Source: Thalassospira tepidiphila MCCC 1A03514 (GTDB lineage Bacteria; Pseudomonadota; Alphaproteobacteria; Rhodospirillales; Thalassospiraceae). Taken from it: DNA of 64,000 nucleotides. This document shows, piece by piece, positions 1-9,048 of the stretch; position 1 is the stretch's first letter, and each line of letters starts with the position of its first letter. Under the pieces are notes generated by a model. The model had not been told where the DNA came from and ran no database searches. It saw nothing but the letters and a program-made list of their open reading frames with translations. The DNA lies in assembly GCF_001662875.1 (NCBI RefSeq), contig NZ_JPVZ01000011.1, positions 55,464 to 119,463 on the forward strand, given 5' to 3'. Both the position numbers and the translations under genes were made by a program.

Positions 1-810
1 ATCGGACTGCGTCGCCCCAAAACGGCCGAGGTGCGCGAACTTGAAGAAAAGATCTCAGCCCTTCAGGCCAAGGCGGAAAAACGCCCGAATGGCAAGCTGA
101 CCAAAACTGACGAGGATACGCTTCATACCCTGCTGGCTGATCTTGAAGAGGCCAAACGACGGATGAAGGCAATCCCGTTCATTGATCCGATTGATACGCG
201 GTTCAACCAGTTCCAACAGATCCCCGATCCCAACACGCAGGCAGTGATGTTCTGTTTGATGGATGTGTCGGGATCGATGTCCGAACAGATGAAGGAACTG
301 GCGAAACGGTTCTTCATGTTGCTTCACCTGTTCCTGCATCGCAAATACGAACATGTCGAGGTGGTGTTTATCCGCCATACATCGCGCGCAGCCGAGGTGG
401 ACGAGGAAACCTTTTTCTATTCGCGCGAAACCGGTGGCACGATTGTTTCCACAGCACTCGAGGAAATGAAAAAGGTGTTGGTGGATCGTTATCCCACCGA
501 TCAGTGGAACATCTATGCCGCGCAGGCATCCGATGGCGATAACTATTCCAATGACGGGGCGAAATGCACAGCCCTTCTGGCCCAGGACCTTTTGCCCAAG
601 TGCCAGTATTACGCCTATATCGAAATCACTGACGAGCGCGAGGCCGAGATTTTTGCCGCCGCCGAAGGCGAAACCGCCCTTTGGAAATCCTATGCCCCGC
701 TTGCCAGAGACAATCCGCGCTTTGCGCTTAAACGGGTAACCAAGGCAGCCGACATCTTCCCGGTATTTAGGGAACTGTTTGCCAAAAACCGTGCGGAGGC
801 AGGCCGATGA
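1..810 (+). CDS. YeaH/YhbH-type VWA protein (DUF444), 5' end cut off
   Basis: The reading frame is open to the window edge, so the gene starts upstream; about 269 C-terminal residues are visible of a family that is usually near 420. The visible part is a von Willebrand A-like domain with a MIDAS motif (MDVSGSMSEQ). In this family (E. coli YeaH) the protein is encoded with a PrkA-type serine kinase and a SpoVR/YcgB protein and is linked to starvation and stress responses; its biochemical role is unknown. The stop overlaps the start of the next gene by four bases (ATGA), so the two are co-translated. The kinase gene would be expected just upstream, outside the window. Confidence 0.88.
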   Translation: MGLRRPKTAEVRELEEKISALQAKAEKRPNGKLTKTDEDTLHTLLADLEEAKRRMKAIPFIDPIDTRFNQFQQIPDPNTQAVMFCLMDVSGSMSEQMKELAKRFFMLLHLFLHRKYEHVEVVFIRHTSRAAEVDEETFFYSRETGGTIVSTALEEMKKVLVDRYPTDQWNIYAAQASDGDNYSNDGAKCTALLAQDLLPKCQYYAYIEITDEREAEIFAAAEGETALWKSYAPLARDNPRFALKRVTKAADIFPVFRELFAKNRAEAGR

Positions 811-2378
811 GCTCCAAGACCAAATCCGCAGACAAATTGCTTTTCACCAGTGCCGACTGGGACTTCGAGACGTTAAAGGCCACCTATGACGCGATTGAGG
901 ATATCGCGCTGAATGAGCTTAAGCTTGATGTCTATCCCAATCAGGTCGAGGTGATCACGTCCGAGCAGATGCTGGATGCCTATTCATCAATCGGCATGCC
1001 CTTGATGTATCACCACTGGTCGTTTGGCAAACGCTTCGTGCGCGATGATGTGATGTATCGCAAGGGATATCAGGGGCTGGCCTATGAGATCGTGATCAAT
1101 TCCAACCCTTGCATTTCCTATGTGATGGAAGAAAACACCATCGTGATGCAGGCGCTGGTGATCGCGCATGCGGCGTTTGGCCATAACCATTTCTTCAAGA
1201 ACAACTATCTGTTCAAGCAATGGACGGATGCCGACGGCATTCTGGATTATCTGCAATTTGCCAAAAGCTATATCGCCAAGTGCGAGGACCGATACGGCTT
1301 TGACGCGGTGGAACGGATTCTGGATGCCGCACACGCCCTGATGGATCAGGGGGTGAACCGCTATTCCCGGCCGGAAAAACCCAACTTGGCGGCCGAGCTA
1401 AAGCGTGAACGTGAACGCGCCAAGTATGAAGACGAGACATACAACGATCTGTGGCGCACCCTGCCCCAGCCTAATCCGGGTGATCAGGATATGGACGAGC
1501 TTAAGCGCAAGATGCGGGTCGAGGAACGCCGTGCGCAGTTCGGCTTGCCGGAAGAAAACCTGCTTTATTTCCTCGAAAAGAATGCCCCGACCTTGCAAGC
1601 GTGGGAGCGTGAGATTTTGCGCATCGTGCGCAATATCGGGCAGTATTTCTATCCGCAGAAACAGACCAAGATGATGAATGAAGGCTGTGCGTGCTATGTG
1701 CATTACGCCATCATGAACAGTCTGTATGACAAGGGTCTGATTTCCGAGGGTGCTATGATGGAGTTCATCGATTACCATTCGCGCGTCGTGTTTCAGGCCG
1801 AATATGATGATCAACGCTATTCGGGTTTCAACCCCTATGCGCTTGGCTTTGCGATGATGCAGGACATCCACCGCATCTGTGTTGATCCGACCGAGGAAGA
1901 CCATAAATGGTTCCCCGATATCGCCGGCAACAATGAGCCAGTCGAGACCCTGAAAGAAGCGTGGGCGCATTACCGGGATGAAAGCTTTATCCTGCAATTC
2001 CTGTCGCCCAAGGTCATGCGCGACATGCGGATGTTCATGATTGATGATCTCAGTTCATCACCGCACCTCGAAGTCGCGGCCATCCATGATGATAATGGGT
2101 ATCGCAAGGTGCGCCGGTCCTTGGCCCGCATGCATGACATTTCAGTGCGCGAGCCCGACATGCAGGTGGTCGATGTCGATATCCGCGGCAACCGCCAGCT
2201 TTACATCCAGCATACCGAACATGAAGGCATCCGCCTTGAAAAGTCGGAAGCGGAAATGACGCTGGGCTATATCGGGCAGTTGTGGGGCTATGGCGTTACC
2301 TTGCAGGCGGTCGATTATGAAAGCGGCGAAATCCTGCATGAGGTGAATTACACACCGGATGATCTGGTCGGCAACTAA
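807..2378 (+). CDS. SpoVR family protein (YcgB-like)
   Basis: The 523-residue protein matches the full length and character of SpoVR/YcgB proteins: an acidic, aromatic-rich cytoplasmic protein with conserved blocks such as NEGCACYVHY and NPYALGFAMM. The family is named for a Bacillus spore cortex mutant, but in non-sporulating proteobacteria it belongs to the prkA-yeaH-ycgB stress operon and its activity is not known. The start overlaps the stop of the upstream VWA gene. A strong terminator follows 32 bases after the stop, so this is the last gene of the operon. Confidence 0.92.
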   Translation: MSSKTKSADKLLFTSADWDFETLKATYDAIEDIALNELKLDVYPNQVEVITSEQMLDAYSSIGMPLMYHHWSFGKRFVRDDVMYRKGYQGLAYEIVINSNPCISYVMEENTIVMQALVIAHAAFGHNHFFKNNYLFKQWTDADGILDYLQFAKSYIAKCEDRYGFDAVERILDAAHALMDQGVNRYSRPEKPNLAAELKRERERAKYEDETYNDLWRTLPQPNPGDQDMDELKRKMRVEERRAQFGLPEENLLYFLEKNAPTLQAWEREILRIVRNIGQYFYPQKQTKMMNEGCACYVHYAIMNSLYDKGLISEGAMMEFIDYHSRVVFQAEYDDQRYSGFNPYALGFAMMQDIHRICVDPTEEDHKWFPDIAGNNEPVETLKEAWAHYRDESFILQFLSPKVMRDMRMFMIDDLSSSPHLEVAAIHDDNGYRKVRRSLARMHDISVREPDMQVVDVDIRGNRQLYIQHTEHEGIRLEKSEAEMTLGYIGQLWGYGVTLQAVDYESGEILHEVNYTPDDLVGN

Positions 2379-2410
2379 CCACAACCTTCGGGCAAAAAAA
2401 CAGACCTTTG

Positions 2411-2441
2411 AAATCCGCGCCCCAAATGGGTGCGGATTTTT
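2411..2441 (+). terminator. Rho-independent terminator after SpoVR
   Basis: A 12-base-pair stem (AAATCCGCGCCC with GGGTGCGGATTT, one G-U pair) with a 5-base loop is followed by a run of T. It ends the yeaH-spoVR transcript. Confidence 0.85.
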
Positions 2442-2568
2442 AATTTCGGGTTTGGAAACAGCGGAACCGATCAGGCGATGGATAGTGATTTCATTAGGTT
2501 GCCTGTTATTCCCTCCGCCCGGACTTCCGTCTTCATTGAACCGTCATGCATTATCGAGCAACTCCGAA

Positions 2569-2596
2569 TTGATAGATCGGTCAATTGCGGTACAAT
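2569..2596 (+). promoter_or_regulatory. Candidate sigma-70 promoter for the multicopper oxidase operon
   Basis: TTGATA and TACAAT are separated by 16 bases, which is close to the housekeeping consensus. It would give a leader of about 180 bases before the oxidase start at 2784. The rest of 2442-2783 holds no convincing gene: the oxidase frame stays open upstream but lacks protein-like sequence before the Tat signal. A small hairpin (CCCCA/TGGGG) lies near 2700-2715. I see no CueR- or CopR-type copper operator. Confidence 0.45.
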
Positions 2597-2783
2597 AGCA
2601 TCACGGGAGTTTGAAAGAATAATCGTTCCAAATCAGGCGTCTGTGACGGTTGGCACATCGCTTTGGCGGCCAAGCTTTTATCTTTCCGATGTAATCAGCC
2701 CCACCCTAATGGGGTACAAGAATAATACTGAGCATCTGCCGCGCCGGGGGACCGCATTCCGGCACGTTGAGGGAGACCACATT

Positions 2784-4316
2784 ATGATCACGCGTCGCGG
2801 ACTCTTGAAAGGGTCGGCTGCAGCGACCGTTGCTGCAGGCATTGCGCCAATGCCATGGCTTGTTTCGCCATCGAATGCGATGGAAACAATCGCAAGCCAA
2901 TCCCCCATCGGCATTACAGACGATCTGCCCAACCCGATGGAAATCCATTCGGTTGATGGGCGCCTGAAAGCCGATTTCTTTATGGATGCCAGCGACTATT
3001 CGCTGCCAAGCGGGCCTGCCAAGCTTCGCATTTTCAACGCATCCATTCCCGGCCCGACCATTCGCATGAAACCCGGCGACACATTGGAACTGGCATTTGA
3101 AAACCGCATGCCGCCCAACAAGGATGCCGGCGAGGACGTGGTCACGAATGTGCCCAACCGGTTTAACACTACCAACGTCCATTATCACGGCTTCCATGTC
3201 AGCCCGCGCGGCAACAGCGATAACGTCTATTTGCAGATCGAACCGGGGCAGAGTTTTAACTATGTCGTGAAGTTGCCCGTTGATCACCCGGCGGGCAATT
3301 ACTGGTATCACCCCCATCGCCACGGATCGGTTTCGGCACAGGTTGCATCGGGTGCGGCGGGCATGGCGATCATTGGTGGCACGCTTGACGAAGTCCCTGA
3401 AATCGCTGCTGCCCTTGAACGCGTTCTTGTGCTTCAGGCACCGATCCCGGGCATTGACGGATTGCTTGAAAGTGAAAAGCCGATTTGGCCACTGGATGCC
3501 GAACGCGACTTCCTTGTGAATGGTCAGTACCGCCCGAAAATCTATATCCGCGAAGGCGAAGTTCAGCATTGGAGATTGCTGAACGCGGGCGATGCGCAGT
3601 TCATCCCGTTGCGCGCAGATGGCATGGAAATGCATCTGATTGGTCTGGATGGCAACCCGTTGCCCAAGGCCGAAGAAACCGAAGAATTCCTGTTGGCACC
3701 GGGCAACCGCGCGAACCTTTTGATCAAGGGTGTTAAAACCGGCACCTATGCGCTGCGCCGTCCGGCCTTCATGCAGGGCAAGGCCAGCCTGCCCGAAGAA
3801 CATCTTGCCGATATCATCGTGATTGCGGCCGATGATCCGCGCGTTGGCAATGGCATCAAATTCGGCAAATCAATTCCGACGGGGGATTTGCCCAAGAACG
3901 AGATTCTGACCGACATCACCGATGATGAAGTCACCAACAGGCGTAAGTTCGTTCTGGGTGTGAAGGATGTGTCGGGTTTCTTTGACGACACCGAATTTAC
4001 CATCAACGGTCAGGGGTTTGATCCAAGGCGTGATGACGTTGTCGCCAAACTGGGCGCGGTCGAGGAATGGACGCTGATCAACACCACACCCTTCCCCCAT
4101 CCATTGCATATCCACGTGAACCCATTTCAGGTCGTCTCGATCAATGGTGAACCGGATGAACGCAAACCCTGGATGGACACCATTGCCGTTCCGGCAGCGG
4201 GAACCGTGACATTCCGCACCCGCTTTGTCGATTTTACCGGCCGCTACGTTATGCATTGCCACATCCTGCCGCATGAAGACACCGGCATGATGATCAACGT
4301 CAATATCGAGGTATGA
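2784..4316 (+). CDS. Tat-exported multicopper oxidase
   Basis: The 510-residue protein is a three-cupredoxin-domain oxidase. It has a twin-arginine signal (TRRGLLKGSAA) at the N-terminus and all the copper ligand motifs: HYHGFH at residues 133-138, HPHRH at 176-180, HPLHIH at 439-444 and HCHILPHEDTGM at 491-502. The last one supplies the type 1 copper Cys492 and an axial Met502. Such enzymes couple one-electron oxidation of a donor to reduction of O2 to water in the periplasm. The start at 2784 is chosen because the Tat signal begins there and GAGGGAG lies just upstream. The stop overlaps the cytochrome start (ATGA), which suggests the cytochrome could be its electron donor (inference). Confidence 0.92.
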   Translation: MITRRGLLKGSAAATVAAGIAPMPWLVSPSNAMETIASQSPIGITDDLPNPMEIHSVDGRLKADFFMDASDYSLPSGPAKLRIFNASIPGPTIRMKPGDTLELAFENRMPPNKDAGEDVVTNVPNRFNTTNVHYHGFHVSPRGNSDNVYLQIEPGQSFNYVVKLPVDHPAGNYWYHPHRHGSVSAQVASGAAGMAIIGGTLDEVPEIAAALERVLVLQAPIPGIDGLLESEKPIWPLDAERDFLVNGQYRPKIYIREGEVQHWRLLNAGDAQFIPLRADGMEMHLIGLDGNPLPKAEETEEFLLAPGNRANLLIKGVKTGTYALRRPAFMQGKASLPEEHLADIIVIAADDPRVGNGIKFGKSIPTGDLPKNEILTDITDDEVTNRRKFVLGVKDVSGFFDDTEFTINGQGFDPRRDDVVAKLGAVEEWTLINTTPFPHPLHIHVNPFQVVSINGEPDERKPWMDTIAVPAAGTVTFRTRFVDFTGRYVMHCHILPHEDTGMMINVNIEV

Positions 4317-4657
4317 TGATGCGATCCTTTGCACACACCGCCAGCTTCACCGCGGCCATCATGATCGCATGGTCCGCCTTTTCCGTGACAGATGCCAAGG
4401 CCGATGATGCCAAACCCGATGCGATGCCAACCGCGGCTTCGCAATGCCTTTCGTGTCACGGCACCAACGGCAACCCGGCCCTTAAGGATGTTCCGATCTT
4501 GTTGGGTCAACAGCCGCTTTATCTTGAAAACGCCATTCGCGCCTATCAGGAAGGTCGCCGCACCGGCGGTCAGGCGCTTGTCATGCATGAAATCGTCAAA
4601 GACCTGAGCGATGCGGACATCAAAGCCATCGCCACCTGGTTCGGAGGAACACAATAA
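4313..4657 (+). CDS. Periplasmic mono-heme cytochrome c
   Basis: The 114-residue protein has a signal peptide ending near residue 30 (SVTDAKA) and a class I heme site, CLSCH at residues 45-49. A candidate axial methionine (ALVMHEI) lies near residue 93. The size and the QPLYLENAI block resemble small cytochrome c553/c4-like electron carriers. Three in-frame ATG codons are stacked at 4313, 4316 and 4319; the first overlaps the oxidase stop. It probably carries electrons between the GMC dehydrogenase and the multicopper oxidase of the same operon, but that is inferred from position only. Confidence 0.88.
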   Translation: MMMRSFAHTASFTAAIMIAWSAFSVTDAKADDAKPDAMPTAASQCLSCHGTNGNPALKDVPILLGQQPLYLENAIRAYQEGRRTGGQALVMHEIVKDLSDADIKAIATWFGGTQ

Positions 4658-5352
4658 TGAAACGTCTTATGCTTCCTGCACTTGCCGGTCTGATGATGGC
4701 CGCCCCGATGATGCACGCATCGGCAGATGAGTTGATTTATCTGACCGATGACAAGGGCACCGAGATTTTCATGGATGCCGAATTTACCGGCCCCTATTTC
4801 GAACTGGCGAGCTACCTTGAAAGCGAACACATCCTGACGTTCTGTGGCCCGGCCAGTATTGCCGCGACCATGAACAGTCTGGGTGTCGAACGCCCACAGC
4901 CCTATCGCCTGTATCCGTGGGGCCTGTTTACCCAGGAAACGGTGTTCACCCCGGAAAACCAGAAGGTCAAATCCTATGCCATGGTGGAGCATGATGGCCT
5001 GATCCTGAGCCAGATTGCCACCTTCTTTGAAAATCTGGGTGTGAAGGCAAAATACCATCACGCCAACAACTTTGATGAAGCTTGGCTGCGCGACACCATC
5101 AAGGCCGCACTTGCCGACCCGGACAAGCGACTGGTGGCAAACTATTCACGCAAACCGATCGGTCAGGTCGGTGACGGGCATGTTTCGCCGATCGCCGCCT
5201 ATGACGAGGATACCGACCGCGTACTCGTTCTTGATGTTGCCAAATACAAATACCCGCCGGTCTGGATGACCATCGAAGACCTGCGCACCGCGATGGCAAC
5301 GATTGATAGCGGATCGAACAAGGCACGCGGCCTTGTCGTGGTAAGCAAATGA
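4657..5352 (+). CDS. Exported phytochelatin-synthase-like cysteine peptidase
   Basis: The 231-residue protein has a Sec signal peptide (to about residue 23) and the catalytic core of the phytochelatin synthase family. The Cys-His-Asp triad is visible as Cys63 in FCGPAS, His175 in GDGHVSP and Asp193 in VLVLDVAKYKYPP. The spacings are nearly those of the cyanobacterial enzyme, as I recall them. Bacterial members lack the C-terminal domain of plant enzymes and mostly cleave glycine from glutathione. Finding one exported and inside an oxidase/dehydrogenase operon is unusual; it may act on glutathione, on a metal-thiol compound or on a modified peptide. Both ends overlap neighbours (TAATG and ATGA). 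Confidence 0.85.
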   Translation: MKRLMLPALAGLMMAAPMMHASADELIYLTDDKGTEIFMDAEFTGPYFELASYLESEHILTFCGPASIAATMNSLGVERPQPYRLYPWGLFTQETVFTPENQKVKSYAMVEHDGLILSQIATFFENLGVKAKYHHANNFDEAWLRDTIKAALADPDKRLVANYSRKPIGQVGDGHVSPIAAYDEDTDRVLVLDVAKYKYPPVWMTIEDLRTAMATIDSGSNKARGLVVVSK

Positions 5353-5807
5353 AGATTTCACGACGCGCCCTTTTAGGGTCAATCTCGTTATTGCCACTGG
5401 CCCCCGCTGCCACCCGTGCACAGGCACTGGGCAGCAATGCGGTGTTCTATGACATTGTGCGTCAGATTGGCGGCATTCCCGATATTTCGGATCATCTTCT
5501 GGATGCCGCCAATGACGAGTTCCTTACGACTTACGGTGCGGCGGCCCAGCGTGAATTCGTTTATGCGCTGCGTACCGGTGCGATTGCCGAACGCATCAAA
5601 CAAGCCAGCCCGGAAATTCAGGAACAGGCCGCCTTCGTTGCCCGTCTGCTTTATACCGGCGAAGTGATGCGTGATGGCGCCTATAAGGCGATCTATTATC
5701 CCTGGTGCCTTGGTTGGAAATCCCTGACATTTGCCACCGCACCCGGCACCTGTGGCGGCCCGGCCTTTGGTCATTGGGCCCACCATCCGGTCACGGGGGA
5801 TATGTGA
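5349..5807 (+). CDS. Tat-signal small subunit of a sorbitol/gluconate-type FAD dehydrogenase
   Basis: The 152-residue protein starts with a twin-arginine signal (SRRALLGSISLLPLAPAA) and resembles the small (gamma) subunits of membrane-bound FAD dehydrogenases for sorbitol, fructose and gluconate. The GAYKAIYYPWCLGW region is typical. In those enzymes the small subunit carries the only export signal and takes the folded FAD subunit across the membrane. The next gene encodes the partner flavoprotein, which has no signal of its own. Its start overlaps the upstream gene by four bases and its stop overlaps the GMC start by one. Confidence 0.78.
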   Translation: MKISRRALLGSISLLPLAPAATRAQALGSNAVFYDIVRQIGGIPDISDHLLDAANDEFLTTYGAAAQREFVYALRTGAIAERIKQASPEIQEQAAFVARLLYTGEVMRDGAYKAIYYPWCLGWKSLTFATAPGTCGGPAFGHWAHHPVTGDM

Positions 5808-7411
5808 TGGAAGCAACCGTTGTCATCATCGGATCGGGCATGGCCGGGTCGCATCTGGCCTATAGCCTTGTGCAAAAGGGCATCGATGTCATCATGCTCG
5901 AAGCAGGGCCGAAACGCACGCGCGCCGAGAACCTGAAAACCTTCTATGAAAACCCGGTCAAGGGACCACAGTCGCCTTATCCGTCAGAGCCCTATGCGCC
6001 GCACCCCGAAGACGGGAAGTATAACGACTTCTATGTTCAGGGCGGCCCCGATCAATTTATCGGTGCGTATCTGCGTTTGTTTGGCGGCACGACCTGGCAC
6101 TGGACCGGCTTTGCCGACCGGTTGCGCCCACATGACTTCACCATGAAGTCGACCTATGGCGTTTCACGCGATTGGCCGATCAATTATGACCTTCTGGTGC
6201 CCTATTACATCGAAGCTGAAAAACGCTGGGGTGTTGCGGGTGATCCGAATTATCCGTGGGGCGCGCCGCGCGATGGCGCCCCTTATCAGATGCCACCGAT
6301 CCCGATGAGCTATATGGATCAGAAGGTCACCGAGGCACTGGATAAACTGGGTCTGCATTCAGCCCCGTTTTCCCATGCCCGCAATTCCGAGATTTACGAC
6401 AAGCGCCCGGTTTGTTGCGGCAACAATACCTGTGTGCCGATCTGCCCGATTGGCGCGAAATATGACGCATCGGTTCACGCCCAAAAGGCCGAAGACCTTG
6501 GCGTCCGGGTTGAGACCGAAGCACTGGTCACCTTTGTCGAGGTCGGTGATGATCAAAAGATCAGCCGTGTGAAGGTCCGCAAACCTGACGGGTCGGAATT
6601 CTGGGTAACGGGGAAATACTTTGCCGTTTGTTGCCATGCAATTGAAAACCCGCGCCTTCTTTTGAACTCGGCACAGGACAATGCCCCCAAGGGTGTCGCC
6701 AACAGTTCCGATGCAGTCGGACGTAATCTTTTGACGCAAGCCAACCAGGACAGCTGGGGCATGCTTGATGAGCAAATATTCCCCTATCGCGGTCCACAGC
6801 AGACCGGTGGTCTGGTAGAATTGCGTGATGGTGACTTCCGATCCGATTATGCCGCGGTTGGCACCAGCTTCATGAATGATGGCTGGTCGGGCAATTCCGA
6901 TGCCACCAATCTGGCGAAGGATCTGATTAAAAAGGGCATGGTTGGTCAGGAACTGGCCAATGCCATCAATGATCAGATTTCCCGACATCTGCGGTTAAAC
7001 AGCTCGGCCGAGGTTTTGGCGAACTGGAACAACCGGGTCGAGCTTGCCGATGAAAAGGACAGTTCGGGCATTCCGCGTCCGAAAGTGACTTTTACCCTTG
7101 ATGACTACACCAAAAAGGGCTTGGCAAATGCGCTTGAGGTCAACCGCAAGATCTTTGCCACCCTTGGTGTGGCCGATATGCAGACCGATAAACCGTATCT
7201 GTCGAATGCGATTATTGGTGGAACCACGATCATGGGCTCGGACCCGAAAACATCGGTCGTGAACGCGGATCTTGTCGCGCATGATCACAGCAATCTTTAT
7301 ATTCTGGGATCAAGTTCGCATGTAACAACACCGGTCAATGCCCCGTCCTTGACCATTGCCGCACTGGCGATCCGTGCGGCTGATCATATGGCCGATGCAT
7401 TGACCAAATGA
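5807..7411 (+). CDS. GMC-family FAD dehydrogenase, large subunit
   Basis: The 534-residue protein begins directly with the FAD-binding beta strand (VVIIGSGMAGSHLAY, glycines 9, 11 and 14) and ends with the GMC C-terminal block HVTTPVNAPSLTIAALAIRA. A cysteine-rich stretch (CCGNNTCVPICPIGAK) is typical of the gluconate and sorbitol dehydrogenase branch. The substrate is probably a polyol, sugar or sugar acid. I start it at 5807 because upstream residues in frame are not family-like and the ATG overlaps the small-subunit stop. With no signal peptide it should be exported as a complex with the small subunit. Confidence 0.88.
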   Translation: MEATVVIIGSGMAGSHLAYSLVQKGIDVIMLEAGPKRTRAENLKTFYENPVKGPQSPYPSEPYAPHPEDGKYNDFYVQGGPDQFIGAYLRLFGGTTWHWTGFADRLRPHDFTMKSTYGVSRDWPINYDLLVPYYIEAEKRWGVAGDPNYPWGAPRDGAPYQMPPIPMSYMDQKVTEALDKLGLHSAPFSHARNSEIYDKRPVCCGNNTCVPICPIGAKYDASVHAQKAEDLGVRVETEALVTFVEVGDDQKISRVKVRKPDGSEFWVTGKYFAVCCHAIENPRLLLNSAQDNAPKGVANSSDAVGRNLLTQANQDSWGMLDEQIFPYRGPQQTGGLVELRDGDFRSDYAAVGTSFMNDGWSGNSDATNLAKDLIKKGMVGQELANAINDQISRHLRLNSSAEVLANWNNRVELADEKDSSGIPRPKVTFTLDDYTKKGLANALEVNRKIFATLGVADMQTDKPYLSNAIIGGTTIMGSDPKTSVVNADLVAHDHSNLYILGSSSHVTTPVNAPSLTIAALAIRAADHMADALTK

Positions 7412-8844
7412 ATACACCACTCAAACAACTGATCCTAATCGAAACAGGGCTTCTTGCCCTGTTCGTTCTTCTGGGCAACGGAATGCGATCTGTCGCAACC
7501 ATGACCGTTTCCGTCTCCCAGGGTGAGTTTGCAAGCTTCCTGAATATCTCGGTCGAACGCACCGATATCCTGATTGAAGTCCTGATTGGCGGTGCTGTTA
7601 TGGCACTCGCCATCGCGCCCTTTGTGATAAACAGTCACACGGCGCGCAAGGTCTGCCTTGCCACCGCTGTCCTTGCCAGTGCCAGCTATGCCGCTGTCGG
7701 GCTGACCATGCACTGGGACCCGGCCCTTTCCGTACGTGAAATCATTGTTCTGGCCAGTTTCTGCATGGGTGGCTTTGCGATTTCGTTCTTTGCCCCGCTG
7801 GCACAGCTTGCGATCAGCCAGGCCAAGACGGATCGCGAAAAATCGATGCTGACAACGGTGTGGACCGCCGCCCAGCCGATGGCGTTTCTGATTGCGCCAC
7901 AGCTGGTTAAATATGTCGCCTTTGATGTCGGCACCGGGAATTACTTCCTGATTCTGGCCGTGATGCCGATCCTGTTCTTGTTGATCATGCCGATGGTGAT
8001 GGGCACCGCCGATGGGGCTGCCATGCCAACAAACACCGGCAATACCGGCGCAAAACAGGCGCCCAACTGGAAACTGATCGGTCTGTTTCTTTCGGTCGTT
8101 ATCATTTTCGAAGCATGGACAACCGCCAACAGCTTCCTTGGTGTTGAAAGCCTGACAGGGCTTGGCCTGATGTCGGCTTTCCTTGTTCTGTCGGCTATTT
8201 TGTATTTCAGTGTGAAATCGGCAATGCCGCACGACACCAAATTGCCGTCTGATGCGATTTTCCTGTTGGTGGTGTTATTCATCCTCGAAATTCCGACCAC
8301 CGGTGTTTACGACACCGCATATCTTGTGCGGCATTTGTGCTCGTCAGAATTGATTGATGATCGCGCGACCCTTGGTGCGGCCAGTCAGGTGATCATGGTG
8401 TTTGCCGCCGGGGCCCTGATTGCACGTAACCCGGTCTGGCGCGAACGTCTTTGGCTGCTTGCCATTCCATGTCTGATCGTTTCATCGGTTGCGACGATCT
8501 TCTACCCCTACCCCGCAACGGATGCGGCCCTGTTCTATTGGACCAAGATGCTTTCAAGCATCGGGATCGGGATTGCCACGACAATTGTGGTCAGTGCTGT
8601 GATCGCGTCGGCCAATGGTAACAAGCTGATCACGCTGGCCCCGGCCTTCGTCATCATGTTTGGTACAGAAGTCGGGATCGAGATCCTTGAAATCACGTTC
8701 CAGATTTCAAAACTGGCGGGGCTTGGCGTCACAGCCGCCTATCAGATGGTTTTTGTCGTACAGGTAAGTGCTGTGTTGCTGGCCACCACACTTATGGCGT
8801 GGCGATGGCTTGCACCGAAAACACAAAAAACTTCTGCCGCCTGA
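7408..8844 (+). CDS. MFS transporter
   Basis: The 478-residue protein is strongly hydrophobic, with many membrane helices spread over its length as in the major facilitator superfamily. A loop near SQAKTDREKSML resembles the conserved cytoplasmic loop between helices 2 and 3 or 4 and 5. It overlaps the GMC gene by four bases and is the last gene of the six-gene operon. It could import the product of the periplasmic dehydrogenase or export a toxic compound; the sequence does not tell which. Confidence 0.78.
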   Translation: MNTPLKQLILIETGLLALFVLLGNGMRSVATMTVSVSQGEFASFLNISVERTDILIEVLIGGAVMALAIAPFVINSHTARKVCLATAVLASASYAAVGLTMHWDPALSVREIIVLASFCMGGFAISFFAPLAQLAISQAKTDREKSMLTTVWTAAQPMAFLIAPQLVKYVAFDVGTGNYFLILAVMPILFLLIMPMVMGTADGAAMPTNTGNTGAKQAPNWKLIGLFLSVVIIFEAWTTANSFLGVESLTGLGLMSAFLVLSAILYFSVKSAMPHDTKLPSDAIFLLVVLFILEIPTTGVYDTAYLVRHLCSSELIDDRATLGAASQVIMVFAAGALIARNPVWRERLWLLAIPCLIVSSVATIFYPYPATDAALFYWTKMLSSIGIGIATTIVVSAVIASANGNKLITLAPAFVIMFGTEVGIEILEITFQISKLAGLGVTAAYQMVFVVQVSAVLLATTLMAWRWLAPKTQKTSAA

Positions 8845-9048
8845 CTCAGGAGGACAACAGTCATCGTAATTGGCGCGCGCCTTTGGCGTGCCTGCGGGGA
8901 ACTAAGCCATTACAAGACTTCCTAATTGAAACCAAACCTAGCTTTGTTCGCGATCTGGCGACCATGACCCTTTCAAAGGCATCGGCAAGACACAATATCA
9001 ATTGATGGTTGCCATGCTTATTTCTTCGCGGGCTCTAGGAGCAACAGA

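Noticed and set aside
2706..3803. A 365-residue minus-strand frame opposite the multicopper oxidase
   Set aside because: It is antisense to a protein with complete copper ligand motifs and has no ribosome site.
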